From the NCBI GenBank assembly GCA_035645695.1, contig DASQMC010000051.1:3120-67119 (forward strand): a DNA stretch of 64,000 bases, written 5' to 3'. Below the pieces are notes generated by a model that saw only the letters and a program-made list of their open reading frames with translations, was not told the DNA's origin and made no database searches. Shown here piece after piece: positions 33,460 through 42,984 of the stretch (the first letter of the stretch is position 1; each line of letters opens with the position of its first letter). This DNA is from JAIVJZ01 sp035645695. Its GTDB lineage: Bacteria > Acidobacteriota > Blastocatellia > Pyrinomonadales > Pyrinomonadaceae. Both the position numbers and the translations under genes were made by a program.

Positions 33460-33687
33460 TCACGCGCCCGAACGGCGTTTCCACTTCAACTCGATCTCCA
33501 CCTCTTCCTCGTCGCCCTGACGCTCATACTCGAACTCCACGGTCGCATAAGGCGGAATGTAGATGCGTTCGCCCGCGATCTGTATCTCGAAAGTTTTCTC
33601 CTCCTCCAGAGCGTCGGCCAGCCGCCGGAGTTTGGCGACCACTTCTTTATTCGAGTAAGACTTCTCCGCTTCTTTGTCACTTGTCAT
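33460..33687 (-). CDS. Amphi-Trp domain protein
   Basis: About 75 residues from ATG 33687 (GGGAG upstream). A helix YSNKEVVAKLRRLADALEEE is followed by a beta stretch FEIQIAGERIYIPPYATVEFEYERQ and the C-terminal EVEIELKWKR with the conserved Trp. This matches the small amphi-Trp family, whose function is unknown. It is highly acidic. It lies between the low-GC island and the histidine kinase gene, divergent from the latter. Confidence 0.8.
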   Translation of the reverse strand: MTSDKEAEKSYSNKEVVAKLRRLADALEEEKTFEIQIAGERIYIPPYATVEFEYERQGDEEEVEIELKWKRRSGA

Positions 33688-33855
33688 TCGTGTCGTCTCC
33701 CTGATGTGAAAATCGTATCGAACGCCGGTGATTATAATCAATCGCGTGCGTGAGGCCGTACCTCAAACCGGTGGAAACGTATCCGCGAATGTTAAGAATG
33801 TAAAATCTCGCGTGCGGCGGGTTTCAGCCCGCGCGCGCTATGCTACATTGCGGGC

Positions 33856-35910
33856 GTGAGAAGCGGTTTCACCACGCGCCGACCGTCGCCGCTGCTGCTT
33901 GTGCTGGCGGCATCGCTCGTCGTGTTGCTCGTCGCGCTCGCGGCGTTGCAATACCGCTGGCTCGGCCAGGTGAGCGAGGCCGAGCGCGGGCGCATGCAGG
34001 GCACGCTCAGCGCGGGCGCGGCGCGCTTCTCGCAGGACTTCGATCGCGAACTCGGGCGCGTCTATTTCAATCTCAAACTCGACGCGCCCTCGTGGCTCGC
34101 GCGCGACGCCGACGCTTACGCGGCACGCATCGACCAGTGGCGAGCGACCGCGCCGCACCCGCGTCTGGTGCGCGACATCTACATCGTCGACGGCAGCGGC
34201 GCGGAGGGCGAGCCGCGACTCGTGCGCTTCGACCCGGCGGCGCGAAAGTTTACGGCGGGCGCGGCGTGGCCTGCCGAATTCGGCGCGTTGAGGAATCGCT
34301 TCGCCGAGGCTCGACGGATACCCGTGCCGCGCGAATTATCGGCGGGGCGCGAGGGTAAATTCCACGCGCCGCAACCGAGCGTCGATCAGGAGATACCGGC
34401 CGTCATAATTCCCGTCGTCCCGGACGAAGCCGCGCGCACGGACGCCGACACCGCCTCCGCAGCAACAGCGGCAGGCCGCGCCGGTGATTCCTACTCGCCC
34501 GTACACGAGAGCAGGTTCGTCTTGACGAACTACTCGCCGCTCTCGACCTATGTCGTCGTCGCGCTCGACCTCGATTACATCAAAGGCGAACTGTGGCCTG
34601 CGCTGGCACGCCGTTATTTTTCGAGCGGCGCGCAACTCGATTACCGCGTCGCGGTGATTGACCGCGACGACCCGCAAAAGATCATCTATCAATCCGCGCC
34701 CGGCGCGTCTCAGGCGGCCGCGCCGTCAACTCAAGAGGGCGCGCCTTCGATGGGCGACGCGCGCGCGGACATTTTTCAAATTCGCTTTGACGAGATGGAC
34801 GGCTTCCTCCCGCCTTTCGTTTCGCGGCGGGTGCGCAAAGAGCGGGAAATGCGCGCGACGGGCGCATCGCCGGAGTTGCGCGGAAAGAAACTCTCGGTGC
34901 GCTTCTTTGAGAGCCGGACGAACGAGGTGGAGATGCGTCGTCTTGAGCTGCCCGAAACAAAGACGGGCGGGCGGCAACTCGTCGTGACGCACGTCGCCGG
35001 ATCGCTCGACGCGGCGGTCGGGCAGGCGCGGCGGCGCAGTTTGCTCGTCAGTTTCGGCATCCTCCTGCTGCTCGGCGGGAGCATCGCGCTCATTTTCGTC
35101 TCGACAGATCGCGCGCAGAGGCTCGCGCGGCGGCAGGTCGAATTCGTCGCGGGCGTCACGCACGAACTGCGCACGCCGCTCGCGGTGATCTGCTCGGCCG
35201 GGGAGAATCTGGCCGACGGCGTGATCGACGACCGCAAACAGGTGCGGCGTTACGGAGAGGTTATACGCGGCGAGGGGCGGCGTTTGGCCGAGATGGTCGA
35301 GCAGGTATTGGAGTTCGCGGGCGCGCAGTCGGGGCGGCGTGAATTTGAACTCGCGCCCGTCAGGGTCGGCAGCTTGATCGACTCTGCGCTCGCCGCCTGT
35401 CGAGCCGGGGCGCGCGCGGGCGAGCCTGAGTTTGAGATCGAGCGCGACGTGCCCGAAGACTTGCCGCACGTCATGGCGGATTTCGGCGCGCTCGGCCGTT
35501 CGCTGCAAAATTTGCTGTCGAACGCGCTGAAGTACGGCGGCGAAAGTCGTTGGGTGAGGCTGTCGGCGCGAGCGTGCGGCGAGACGCCGGGCGGGGCGGC
35601 GAGGGAAGTGCGGATCAAGGTGGAAGACCGGGGCGGAGGCGTCGCGCCCTGCGACCTGCCGCACATCTTCGAGCCGTTCTATCGAGGGCGCGAGGTGGTG
35701 GCCGCGCAGATTCACGGCAGCGGATTGGGCTTGAGTCTCGTCAGGCAGATCGTGGAAGCGCACGGCGGGCGCGTCAGCGTCGAGAGCGAGTTGGGGCGCG
35801 GCAGCGCGTTCACGATTCACCTGCCCGCCGCCACGACGGCAGCGGTGAACGGAGCGGACGTGAACGACAACGGCGACAGCGGCAAACATGCCGCGCGGAG
35901 CGACGTATGA
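33856..35910 (+). CDS. Membrane sensor histidine kinase
   Basis: About 684 residues from a GTG start. A first membrane helix (residues ~12-32, LLLVLAASLVVLLVALAALQ) and a second near residue 400 (LLVSFGILLLLGGSIALIFV) enclose a ~350-residue periplasmic sensor region with an Ala-rich loop. The HisKA box has H436 in VTHELRTPLAV. The ATPase part shows LLSNALKYGG, VEDRGGGV and GSGLGLSLVRQIVEAHGG. Its stop overlaps the response-regulator start (ATGA), so they form a two-component operon. The signal is unknown; the large sensor domain has no recognised fold. Confidence 0.92.
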   Translation: MRSGFTTRRPSPLLLVLAASLVVLLVALAALQYRWLGQVSEAERGRMQGTLSAGAARFSQDFDRELGRVYFNLKLDAPSWLARDADAYAARIDQWRATAPHPRLVRDIYIVDGSGAEGEPRLVRFDPAARKFTAGAAWPAEFGALRNRFAEARRIPVPRELSAGREGKFHAPQPSVDQEIPAVIIPVVPDEAARTDADTASAATAAGRAGDSYSPVHESRFVLTNYSPLSTYVVVALDLDYIKGELWPALARRYFSSGAQLDYRVAVIDRDDPQKIIYQSAPGASQAAAPSTQEGAPSMGDARADIFQIRFDEMDGFLPPFVSRRVRKEREMRATGASPELRGKKLSVRFFESRTNEVEMRRLELPETKTGGRQLVVTHVAGSLDAAVGQARRRSLLVSFGILLLLGGSIALIFVSTDRAQRLARRQVEFVAGVTHELRTPLAVICSAGENLADGVIDDRKQVRRYGEVIRGEGRRLAEMVEQVLEFAGAQSGRREFELAPVRVGSLIDSALAACRAGARAGEPEFEIERDVPEDLPHVMADFGALGRSLQNLLSNALKYGGESRWVRLSARACGETPGGAAREVRIKVEDRGGGVAPCDLPHIFEPFYRGREVVAAQIHGSGLGLSLVRQIVEAHGGRVSVESELGRGSAFTIHLPAATTAAVNGADVNDNGDSGKHAARSDV

Positions 35911-36614
35911 GCCAGCGCATACTGCTCGTCGAAGATGAGCCGGGGCTATTGATGACCCTCACCGACCGCCTCTTGAGCGAAGGCTTCACGGTCGAGACGG
36001 CGATTGACGGCGAGGCCGGACTCGCGCGCGCCCTCGCGGAATCTTTCGACCTCATCCTGCTCGACGTGGGGCTGCCGCGCAAGAACGGCTTCGACGTGTG
36101 TCGCGACCTGCGACAGCGGGGCGCGAGCGTGCCCGTCATCATGCTGACGGCGCGCGGGCAGGTGGTGGACAAAGTCGTCGGCCTCAAGATCGGCGCGGAC
36201 GACTACGTCACGAAGCCCTTCGAGATGATGGAACTGCTTGCGCGCATCGAAGCCCTGCTCCGGCGCGTGCCACAGGCGGCGGCGGGCGCGGCGGGCACTC
36301 CGGCGGCAGCGGTTGGCGTGTACCAGTTCGGCCTGATTCGCGCCGACTTCCGCCGCGCCGAAGTCACGCGCGCGGGCGAACCGCTGGAACTCTCCGCGCG
36401 CGAGTTCAAATTGCTGCGCTACCTCGTCGAGCATCGCGGCGCAACCATCTCGCGCGACGAGTTGCTCGACGAAGTTTGGGGCTATAACGCCATGCCCTCG
36501 ACGCGCACCGTGGACGTACACATCGCTTGGCTCCGGCAAAAACTCGAACCCAACCCGCATTACCCGCAATTCATCCTCACCATTCACGGCCTCGGCTATA
36601 AATTCGTCGGGTGA
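35907..36614 (+). CDS. OmpR-family response regulator
   Basis: About 235 residues from ATG 35907 (the frame is open upstream but only as a shadow of the kinase gene). The receiver domain has the acidic pocket VEDEP and the phosphoacceptor D53 in LILLDVGLPRKNGFD, the switch Thr in MLTARG, and K in YVTKPFE. The C-terminal winged helix includes LSAREFKLLRYLVEHRG and TVDVHIAWLRQKLEPNPHYP. It acts as the DNA-binding partner of the kinase encoded just upstream. A linker rich in Ala (QAAAGAAGTPAAA) is slightly longer than usual. Confidence 0.95.
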   Translation: MSQRILLVEDEPGLLMTLTDRLLSEGFTVETAIDGEAGLARALAESFDLILLDVGLPRKNGFDVCRDLRQRGASVPVIMLTARGQVVDKVVGLKIGADDYVTKPFEMMELLARIEALLRRVPQAAAGAAGTPAAAVGVYQFGLIRADFRRAEVTRAGEPLELSAREFKLLRYLVEHRGATISRDELLDEVWGYNAMPSTRTVDVHIAWLRQKLEPNPHYPQFILTIHGLGYKFVG

Positions 36615-36680
36615 AGTTCGACCGCTATGGTCGCTTCTTTAGTGAGCCTTGCGTCGTTGAGTCATCGTCCGCCGTCTTAA

Positions 36681-36965
36681 TCACAGCGTGCGCAGCATCA
36701 TGATTAAGGAGACTACAATGAAAGCCGTTCCAACAAAAGAGAGCACTTGGTACCGTCGCCCAAGGGCAGGGTCGGCGACGCCCCCGGCCCCCATGATTAA
36801 AAATCCGACCGGCGCAAGAAATCTCGTCCAGTCGGCTTGACCCGAGCGCGTCCAACTCCACAGTTGGAAGAGAAGCGAAATGAAAGCGAGCACTGTGAGC
36901 GTAAGATGCAGCGCACGCGCCGTTTTCTGAGAACAGAGTCTTGGCGATTGAGTTTCGGCAGGCAT
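36681..36965 (-). CDS. Small three-helix membrane protein, unknown
   Basis: About 94 residues from ATG 36965. Three hydrophobic segments are visible: ALHLTLTVLAFISLLFQLW, FLAPVGFLIMGAGGVADPAL and YQVLSFVGTAFIVVSLIMML. No family is recognised. It is transcribed towards the response regulator and away from the sigma-factor gene. A start at 37043 would add 26 residues without membrane character. Confidence 0.65.
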   Translation of the reverse strand: MPAETQSPRLCSQKTARALHLTLTVLAFISLLFQLWSWTRSGQADWTRFLAPVGFLIMGAGGVADPALGRRYQVLSFVGTAFIVVSLIMMLRTL

Positions 36966-37238
36966 ATTGAGGATTCTCTCCGTTTCATGAGGATGTCGTC
37001 CGACGCAGAATACACTCGCGGATGGTTGCCGGCAAATACACAAATTCCGACGCAGGCTCTTTTATTCCCAACACAATCGCGGCCAAACCGCTGTTGCGGG
37101 ACGCCCGCAAAAACAGTTGAATCAAATCTCCCGCCGGTTATATCCTCCCGTTTCTCTCGCCGCGCGCCGTTTCACTCGTTCTGACAAGGCGGAAATTTTT
37201 TGCGGGTGTTGTTAATAAACCCTGCGGGAGGGCGTTTT

Positions 37239-37841
37239 ATGGGTGGAGACAGGAAAGTGAAGGAGAACAACGTGCCAGCTACAGCGCCCCAACTGAAACC
37301 CGTACCCCCTGCGAGCGGCGGGCTGGAAGAACTCGAAAGCCTGTTCCAGCAGCATTATGAACAGGTTTACCGCACCGCCTACCGCATCACCGGCAGCCCA
37401 GCGGATGCCGAAGACGTGTTGCAAACCATTTTTATGCGGCTCGCCGGAAACAAGGAAAAACGCGATCTCGCGCCCAGCCCCGGCAGTTATCTGCACCGCG
37501 CCGCCGTCAACGCCTCGCTCGATTTGATGCGCAGCCGCACGCGCGCCCGCTCCGTGCCGTTCGAGGAGGTGGACGCCGCATTATTACAAAGTCCGATTTT
37601 GAACCCGGAGGCACAGCAGGCCGACAGCGAGATGCGGACTCTGCTGCGGCAGGCAGTGGCGCGTCTCGGCACGCGCGCCTCGGAAGTTTTCGCCCTCCGC
37701 TACTTTGAAGGCTACGACAACAGCGAGATCGCCGAAATGCTCGGCATGTCGCAGATGGTCGTGGCCGTCACGCTGCACCGCGCGCGGGTGCGCCTGCGTG
37801 GAGAGATTGGTGAATATCTGGAGAAACATCATGAAGCGTAA
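37239..37841 (+). CDS. ECF-type RNA polymerase sigma factor
   Basis: About 200 residues from ATG 37239 with GGAGGG before it; a TTG at 37200 is not needed. Region 2 is LFQQHYEQVYRTAYRITGSPADAEDVLQTIFMRL, region 4 is VFALRYFEGYDNSEIAEMLGMSQMVVAVTLHRARVRLRGE. It directs core polymerase to stress-type promoters. Its 3' end overlaps the start of the anti-sigma/FecR-type gene by 11 bp, so synthesis of the two is coupled. That pairing suggests the large downstream protein restrains this sigma factor. Regions outside 2 and 4 are Pro/Ala-rich. Confidence 0.92.
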   Translation: MGGDRKVKENNVPATAPQLKPVPPASGGLEELESLFQQHYEQVYRTAYRITGSPADAEDVLQTIFMRLAGNKEKRDLAPSPGSYLHRAAVNASLDLMRSRTRARSVPFEEVDAALLQSPILNPEAQQADSEMRTLLRQAVARLGTRASEVFALRYFEGYDNSEIAEMLGMSQMVVAVTLHRARVRLRGEIGEYLEKHHEA

Positions 37842-40644
37842 TAAAAAAGAACTCGAAGCCATCATCGACCAAACCGTGAACGCCGTGATCGGCGAGCAGC
37901 CGGACACGCGCGACGTGGACAACGCGGCCTCGCGCGTGTGGGCGCGCATCGCCTCAGACCAAAACATTTCCGCCGCGGCAACCTCGCCGACGGCGTCGGC
38001 AGCAACAGCAGCAGTCGCCGCCGAGCACATCAACAACTGCGGCGATTTTCAGTCGCTCATCCCGTCCTACCTGCGCCGCGAGTTGTCGCCCGCGCGGGCG
38101 CTCCTCCTGGAAGACCACACGCAGGAATGCATCCCCTGCCGCAAGGCTCTGAAGGAAGCGCGCACGGGACGCACCGCCGCAGCACGCGCCGACTTCAAAC
38201 GCCCGGCGCGCGCGTCGCAGACGAATTTCACGGCGTGGCGTTGGGCCGTGGCGGCCTCGCTCGTCGTGGCGGTCGCCGTCGGGGCGTTGTTCCTCTCGAA
38301 CCGGATGCCCTCGGGCGCGGCGCTCGCCGCGACGGTCGAGAGCGCGAACGGCGCGCTCTACCGTGTCACGGACGCCGGGACGCTGGCGATGGTCGTCGGC
38401 GAAGAGATCGGCAAGGGCGTGCGCGTGCGCACGGCGAAGGATTCCGGCGCGGTCGTGCGGCTCGCCGACGGTTCGCGCATTGAGATGCGCGAACGCTCCG
38501 AGTTCTCCATCACGGAGACGGCGCAGGGCGTGACCGTTAATCTCGACCGCGGCGACGTGATCGTCGAAGCCGCCAAACAGGGCGCGGGACACCTCTTCGT
38601 CGCCACGCCCGATTCGCTCGTCTCCGTCAAGGGCACGATCTTCGCGGTCGGCAGCGGCACGAAGGGCTCGCGCGTCTCGGTGGTCGAGGGCGAAGTCCAC
38701 GTCAACCATGCGGGCGCGGATAAAGTTCTGTTGCCCGGCGACCAGACCACGACCGGCGCGAGCTTGACGCCCGTCGCCGTCAAAGACGACATCGCGTGGA
38801 GCCGCAACGCGTCGCGGTACGCGAAGATGGTTACGGAACTCGCATCGCTGCGCAAGGAAGTGGCACAGCAGGTGCCGCACCCCGGCGTGCGCTACTCGAC
38901 GCGCTTCCTGGACCTCGCGCCCGAAGGCACGGTGCTCTACGCCGCGCTGCCCAATCTGGCGACGACGCTCGGCGAATCGCACCGCATCATGCAGGAGCGC
39001 ATCGCGCAGAACCCGGCGCTCAGCCAGTGGATGCGCGAGCAGGAATCATCCTCCGCGCACGGGCCGGGGCTGAATCAGGCGATGGCGCGCGTGCGCGAGT
39101 TCGGCCAATACCTCGGCGACGAGATCGTCGTCACGGCGGGCACGAACGCGCAGGGCAACCCCGACGCTTTCCTCGTCCTCGGCGAGTTGAAGAACGCCGA
39201 AGGCTTCCGCCCGTTCCTCGAAAAGCAGATCACTGATTTGAAGTCGGCGGAGAAGGGCGCGCCCAAAGTCAGCATCATCGACGACCCGAGCGCCGTCACA
39301 GCGACGACCGCCGCCGCCACAGCAGCAGCGCCGGCCGCCGCGACGAAAGGCGACAAGACGGTGGCGCGCAAAGTCGTCAACAACAACGAACTGTTCATCT
39401 GGATTCGCAACGACTTCTTCGCGGCCTCGCCGAAGTTAGAGAGCCTGCGCAGCCTGCAAGCCATCGTCAACGCGCCCGGCACGAACCGCTTCGCGGGCAC
39501 GCCCTTCCACACGCGCATCGGCGACGTGTACAAGGAAGGCGCGGGGCTGATAGTCGCGGCCGACCTCGAAAGAGTCATCGCCCAGGCGACGAGCGACGTT
39601 GCGAAAGTCGGCGGCGAGCAGCGGCTCGACCTCTACCGGCAGACGGGATTGCTGAACCTCAAGCACTTCGTCGTCGAGCAGAAGGAAGTGAAGGCCAAGA
39701 CGCAGAGCCGCGCCGTGCTGACCTTCAACGAACCGCGTCGCGGCATCGCTTCGTGGCTGGCCGCGCCGGGCCCGATGGGCGCGCTCAAGTTCGTCTCGCC
39801 GGATGCGAACGTGGCGACGGCGTTCGTCGTCAAAGAGCCGACGCTTCTGGTTGACGACCTGCTCGGCTTCATGGAGACCGCTTCGCCCGACTTGCGCAAG
39901 CGCCTGCGCGAACTCGAAACGCAGAACGGCCTCGACCTCAAACGCGACTTCGCCGCGCCGCTCGGCGGTGAGTTCGCCTTCGCCATAGACGGCCCCGTGC
40001 TGCCGACGCCTTCATGGAAGATGATCATGGAAGTTTACGACCAGCAGCACTTGCAGCGGACGTTCGAGAGCGTTGTCGGGAAGTTGAACGCGTGGGCGGC
40101 GCAGAACGGCCAGAAGGGTCTGACCCTCACGCCTTCCGGCGGCAGCCCGAACATCTACACGTTGCGCTCCGTCGATTTCGGCCTCGAAGTTCACTACACC
40201 TACGCGGAAGGCTACCTGATCGCCGCGCCGACGAGCGCGCTCCTGACACGCGCCTTGCAGTATCGCGATTCGGGCGTGTCGCTCGTGACCTCGCCGCGCT
40301 TCACTTCGGCCTTGCCCGAAGACGGCAACACGAACTTCTCGGCGGTCATCTATCACAACCTCGCGCCGCTGCTGCAACCGCTGGCCGGGGCTATCGGCGA
40401 CCGCGCGAAGTCGCTCGGCGAGGAACAGCAGAAGGCCATCAGCGCCTTCGCCGCGAACACCACGCCGACGCTGGCTTATGCCTACGCGCAGGGCGACCGC
40501 ATCACGCTCGCGGCCAACACCGAGGGCGGCCCCTTCGGCCTCAGCCCCGGCAGCCTGCTCGGCCTGCCGAACTCCTTCGCCATGCAACACATCTTGATGG
40601 AGGCGATGGACGGCAAGACGGGCAACGCGCCCGGCAGGAAGTAG
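37831..40644 (+). CDS. Anti-sigma/FecR/DUF3352-like membrane protein
   Basis: About 937 residues from ATG 37831, overlapping the sigma gene. A zinc-finger anti-sigma segment (DHTQECIPCRKALKEA, HxxxCxxC) is followed by one membrane helix (RWAVAASLVVAVAVGALFLS) and a FecR-type region (VRLADGSRIEMRERSEFSI and VSVKGTIFAVG). The rest is a long periplasmic domain with two similar halves (LAPEGTVLYAALPNLATTL ... LGEFAFAIDGPVLPTPSW), like DUF3352 proteins. An Ala/Thr-rich insert (ATTAAATAAAPAAATKG) lies in between. It probably senses an envelope signal and releases the sigma factor. Mechanism inferred from domains. Confidence 0.85.
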   Translation: MKRNKKELEAIIDQTVNAVIGEQPDTRDVDNAASRVWARIASDQNISAAATSPTASAATAAVAAEHINNCGDFQSLIPSYLRRELSPARALLLEDHTQECIPCRKALKEARTGRTAAARADFKRPARASQTNFTAWRWAVAASLVVAVAVGALFLSNRMPSGAALAATVESANGALYRVTDAGTLAMVVGEEIGKGVRVRTAKDSGAVVRLADGSRIEMRERSEFSITETAQGVTVNLDRGDVIVEAAKQGAGHLFVATPDSLVSVKGTIFAVGSGTKGSRVSVVEGEVHVNHAGADKVLLPGDQTTTGASLTPVAVKDDIAWSRNASRYAKMVTELASLRKEVAQQVPHPGVRYSTRFLDLAPEGTVLYAALPNLATTLGESHRIMQERIAQNPALSQWMREQESSSAHGPGLNQAMARVREFGQYLGDEIVVTAGTNAQGNPDAFLVLGELKNAEGFRPFLEKQITDLKSAEKGAPKVSIIDDPSAVTATTAAATAAAPAAATKGDKTVARKVVNNNELFIWIRNDFFAASPKLESLRSLQAIVNAPGTNRFAGTPFHTRIGDVYKEGAGLIVAADLERVIAQATSDVAKVGGEQRLDLYRQTGLLNLKHFVVEQKEVKAKTQSRAVLTFNEPRRGIASWLAAPGPMGALKFVSPDANVATAFVVKEPTLLVDDLLGFMETASPDLRKRLRELETQNGLDLKRDFAAPLGGEFAFAIDGPVLPTPSWKMIMEVYDQQHLQRTFESVVGKLNAWAAQNGQKGLTLTPSGGSPNIYTLRSVDFGLEVHYTYAEGYLIAAPTSALLTRALQYRDSGVSLVTSPRFTSALPEDGNTNFSAVIYHNLAPLLQPLAGAIGDRAKSLGEEQQKAISAFAANTTPTLAYAYAQGDRITLAANTEGGPFGLSPGSLLGLPNSFAMQHILMEAMDGKTGNAPGRK

Positions 40645-41108
40645 CCCCGCCGGAAAAGAGCGCGGTTGAGTTCACCACCGCGAGACACATCAGGACACGG
40701 CGCGGGCACGGAGAGTTAAGCAAACGCGGAAGTAGGAACGCTGAACGATGAATTGAAGACAGGTCGCTTTCAGTTCATCGTTCATCGTTCATCGTTCCTA
40801 CTTTTTCTCCGTGCCCCTTGCCGTGTTCTTCCGTGTCTCGCGGTGGTGAGTATTTTTGTTTTCACTCATCCCGTTTCGCCGCGCTCGTTTTTATCTCCGA
40901 AACCTTTCTCACGCACAGAACTTTAACCGTCTGCGGAGCGTTATGCTTCAACGGAACATCAGCGGTCGCCCGCGTTAGTCTCGGTCTCGAAATTGTTTGA
41001 AGTCGGCGGGCGAATGTCGTATAAAGCGACCTACTCATGTAAGGGTCGGGCGCGCAAGGCTTCCGGACTTTGTTTCGACACGGAGCCGGACAGAGGCTTC
41101 CACTCATT
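40645..41108. other. Noncoding spacer with nested inverted repeats
   Basis: 464 bp between the FecR-type gene and the ABC ATPase. No gene is supported. Bases 40672-40849 form a nested inverted repeat (see that entry). The rest (40850-41108) shows no repeat; it should carry the ABC-operon promoter but no clear -10/-35 pair was seen. Confidence 0.6.
40672..40849. repeat. Nested inverted repeat with heptamer core
   Basis: Outer arms 40672-40688 and 40833-40849 match perfectly over 17 bp (GAGACAC/GTGTCTC type). Inside, AAGTAGGAACG...AACGATGAA near 40730-40752 faces a heptamer run TTCATCG x3 (about 40774-40797) and GTTCCTACTT. The outer part belongs to the same family as 25659-25754. A long cruciform or stem could form. 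Confidence 0.8.
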
Positions 41109-42083
41109 ATGAATCCAGTCATCGAACTCGACGGTTTGGGCGTGACGTTCGGCAAGCGTCACATCCTTCAAGACCTGCGCGGCACGCTGGGCGGGCGCGC
41201 CATCGGGCTGCTCGGGCCGAACGGCGCGGGCAAGACCACGCTCATCCACACGCTCCTCGGTTTCCACCCGGCGACGGAGGGCACGGCGCGCATCTTCGGT
41301 CAGGACATCACGACCGACGCCAAGCGCATTCGCTCCCTCATCGGCTACATGCCCGAGCGCGATTCCTTCATCGCCAAGATGTCGTGCGTCCACTTCGTGC
41401 GCCTCATGGCGGAACTCTCCGGGATGCCTTCGGACGCCGCGCTCGAACGCGCGCACGAGTCGCTCTTTTACGTCGGACTCGGCGAAGCGCGCTACCGCAC
41501 GCTCGATACCTACTCGCTCGGCATGAAGCAACTCGCGAAACTCGCGCAGGCCATCGTCCACGGCCCGAAGCTCATCATCCTCGACGAGCCGACCAACGGA
41601 CTCGACCCGCCGACGCGCCTGCGCATGATCCGCCTCATCCGCGAGATACGCGACAGCGGCGAGGCGCGCATCATGCTCTCGTCGCATTTGCTGCGCGACG
41701 TGGAGGAATGCTGCGACGAGATACTCGTCCTGAAAGACGGGCGCATCGCCGCCAACTGCAATCTGGAAGAGGAGCGCAAGGCCAATCGCAAGTTCATCGA
41801 ATTGGAGATGCGCGGCGACAATCGCGCGTTCGCGGATGCGGTCGGGCGTCTGGGCTGCGAGTATGCGTTCACGAACGAGCGGCGGCTGAAACTGGTCTTG
41901 CCCGAAGGCGTCGAGATCAGCGACCTGTACAGGATCGCCGCCGAGCGCGAGGTGCAGATACGCCGTCTGAACTACAAGCGCGACTCGCTCGAAGACATCT
42001 TCCTCAAGGCGATGGAAGGCGACGCAACGGCCGCAACGGCGACGACTGCGACGACGGGAGGCAACGGCAATGGCAGTTTATGA
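41109..42083 (+). CDS. ABC transporter ATP-binding protein
   Basis: About 324 residues from ATG 41109; the frame is open 13 codons further up but without a ribosome site. Walker A is LLGPNGAGKTT, the signature motif is the degenerate YSLGMKQLAK, Walker B is LIILDEPTNGLDPP, and the H-loop is MLSSHLL. The C-terminal ~100 residues (KFIELEMRGDNRAF) are typical of CcmA/NatA-type exporters. It powers the permease encoded next, whose start lies 14 bp inside this gene. The Thr/Ala-rich tail (ATAATATTATTGG) is low complexity. Export substrate unknown. Confidence 0.9.
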   Translation: MNPVIELDGLGVTFGKRHILQDLRGTLGGRAIGLLGPNGAGKTTLIHTLLGFHPATEGTARIFGQDITTDAKRIRSLIGYMPERDSFIAKMSCVHFVRLMAELSGMPSDAALERAHESLFYVGLGEARYRTLDTYSLGMKQLAKLAQAIVHGPKLIILDEPTNGLDPPTRLRMIRLIREIRDSGEARIMLSSHLLRDVEECCDEILVLKDGRIAANCNLEEERKANRKFIELEMRGDNRAFADAVGRLGCEYAFTNERRLKLVLPEGVEISDLYRIAAEREVQIRRLNYKRDSLEDIFLKAMEGDATAATATTATTGGNGNGSL

Positions 42084-42984
42084 ACACGGCTACAAGCCCT
42101 ACGCGGGCAGTTTGACGCCGGAGTGGTCGCGCTTTCTCATACTTCCGCGCCACGCCTACCGCGACACGTTCCGGTCGAAATTTTTCGTCGCGTTCTTCGC
42201 GGTCTGCTACATCTACCCGCTCGTCGCGGCGATCCTGATCTACCTGCACCACAACGTCAACGCCATCGCGATGATGCAAATCGACGTACGCGAGCTGGTG
42301 CCGATCAACGCCTCCTTCTTTCACTACTTCACTACCACGCAATGCTCGCTCGGGTTCTTCCTGACCGTGCTCATCGGGCCGCCGCTCGTCTCGCGCGACC
42401 TCGCCAACAACGCGCTGCCGCTCTATCTCTCGCGCCCGTTCACGCGCAAGGAATACGTCGTCGGCAAGATGAGCGTGATCGCGATCCTGGTTTCTCTGAT
42501 TACGTGGGTTCCCGGCCTCCTGCTCTTTCTGCTTCAGGCTTATCTGGAGGGCGCGGGTTGGCTCGGCAGCAACCTGCGGATAGCGGGCGCGATCTTTCTG
42601 AGCAGCGTGGTCTGGATCGTCGTGCTCGCGATCTTATCGCTCTCGGTTTCGGCGTGGTTGAAGTGGCGCGTGGTGGCGTCGGGCGCGTTGCTCGGCATAC
42701 TCTTTATCCCGTCGGCCTTCGGCGCGATCATCAACGAGTTGTTTCGCACGCGGATCGGCAATCTCATCAGCATCGGCGCGATCATGAACTCGCTGTGGCG
42801 CGGACTCTTCGGCCTCTTCGAGCGCCAGAGCGGATACATGGAAGGAACGAGGAACGGGCGCATGATCTCTGTAACGTTCAGCGAACCGCCGCTCTGGTCG
42901 TCGTGGCTCATGCTCGCACTGATCTGTGCGTTCTTCGTGTTGCTCCTGATGCGCAAGGTGCGCGCCTACGAGGTGGTGAAATGA
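42070..42984 (+). CDS. ABC transporter permease
   Basis: About 304 residues with six membrane segments (FVAFFAVCYIYPLVAAILIYL, GFFLTVLIGPPLVS, AILVSLITWVPGLLLFLLQAY and others). LVSRDLANNALPLYLSRPFTRKEYVVGKM is the ABC-2 permease signature of the cytoplasmic loop. It starts inside the preceding ATPase gene and ends in ATGA with the next ATPase, so all four transport genes form one operon. It forms the membrane channel of an exporter. Confidence 0.88.
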   Translation: MAVYEHGYKPYAGSLTPEWSRFLILPRHAYRDTFRSKFFVAFFAVCYIYPLVAAILIYLHHNVNAIAMMQIDVRELVPINASFFHYFTTTQCSLGFFLTVLIGPPLVSRDLANNALPLYLSRPFTRKEYVVGKMSVIAILVSLITWVPGLLLFLLQAYLEGAGWLGSNLRIAGAIFLSSVVWIVVLAILSLSVSAWLKWRVVASGALLGILFIPSAFGAIINELFRTRIGNLISIGAIMNSLWRGLFGLFERQSGYMEGTRNGRMISVTFSEPPLWSSWLMLALICAFFVLLLMRKVRAYEVVK

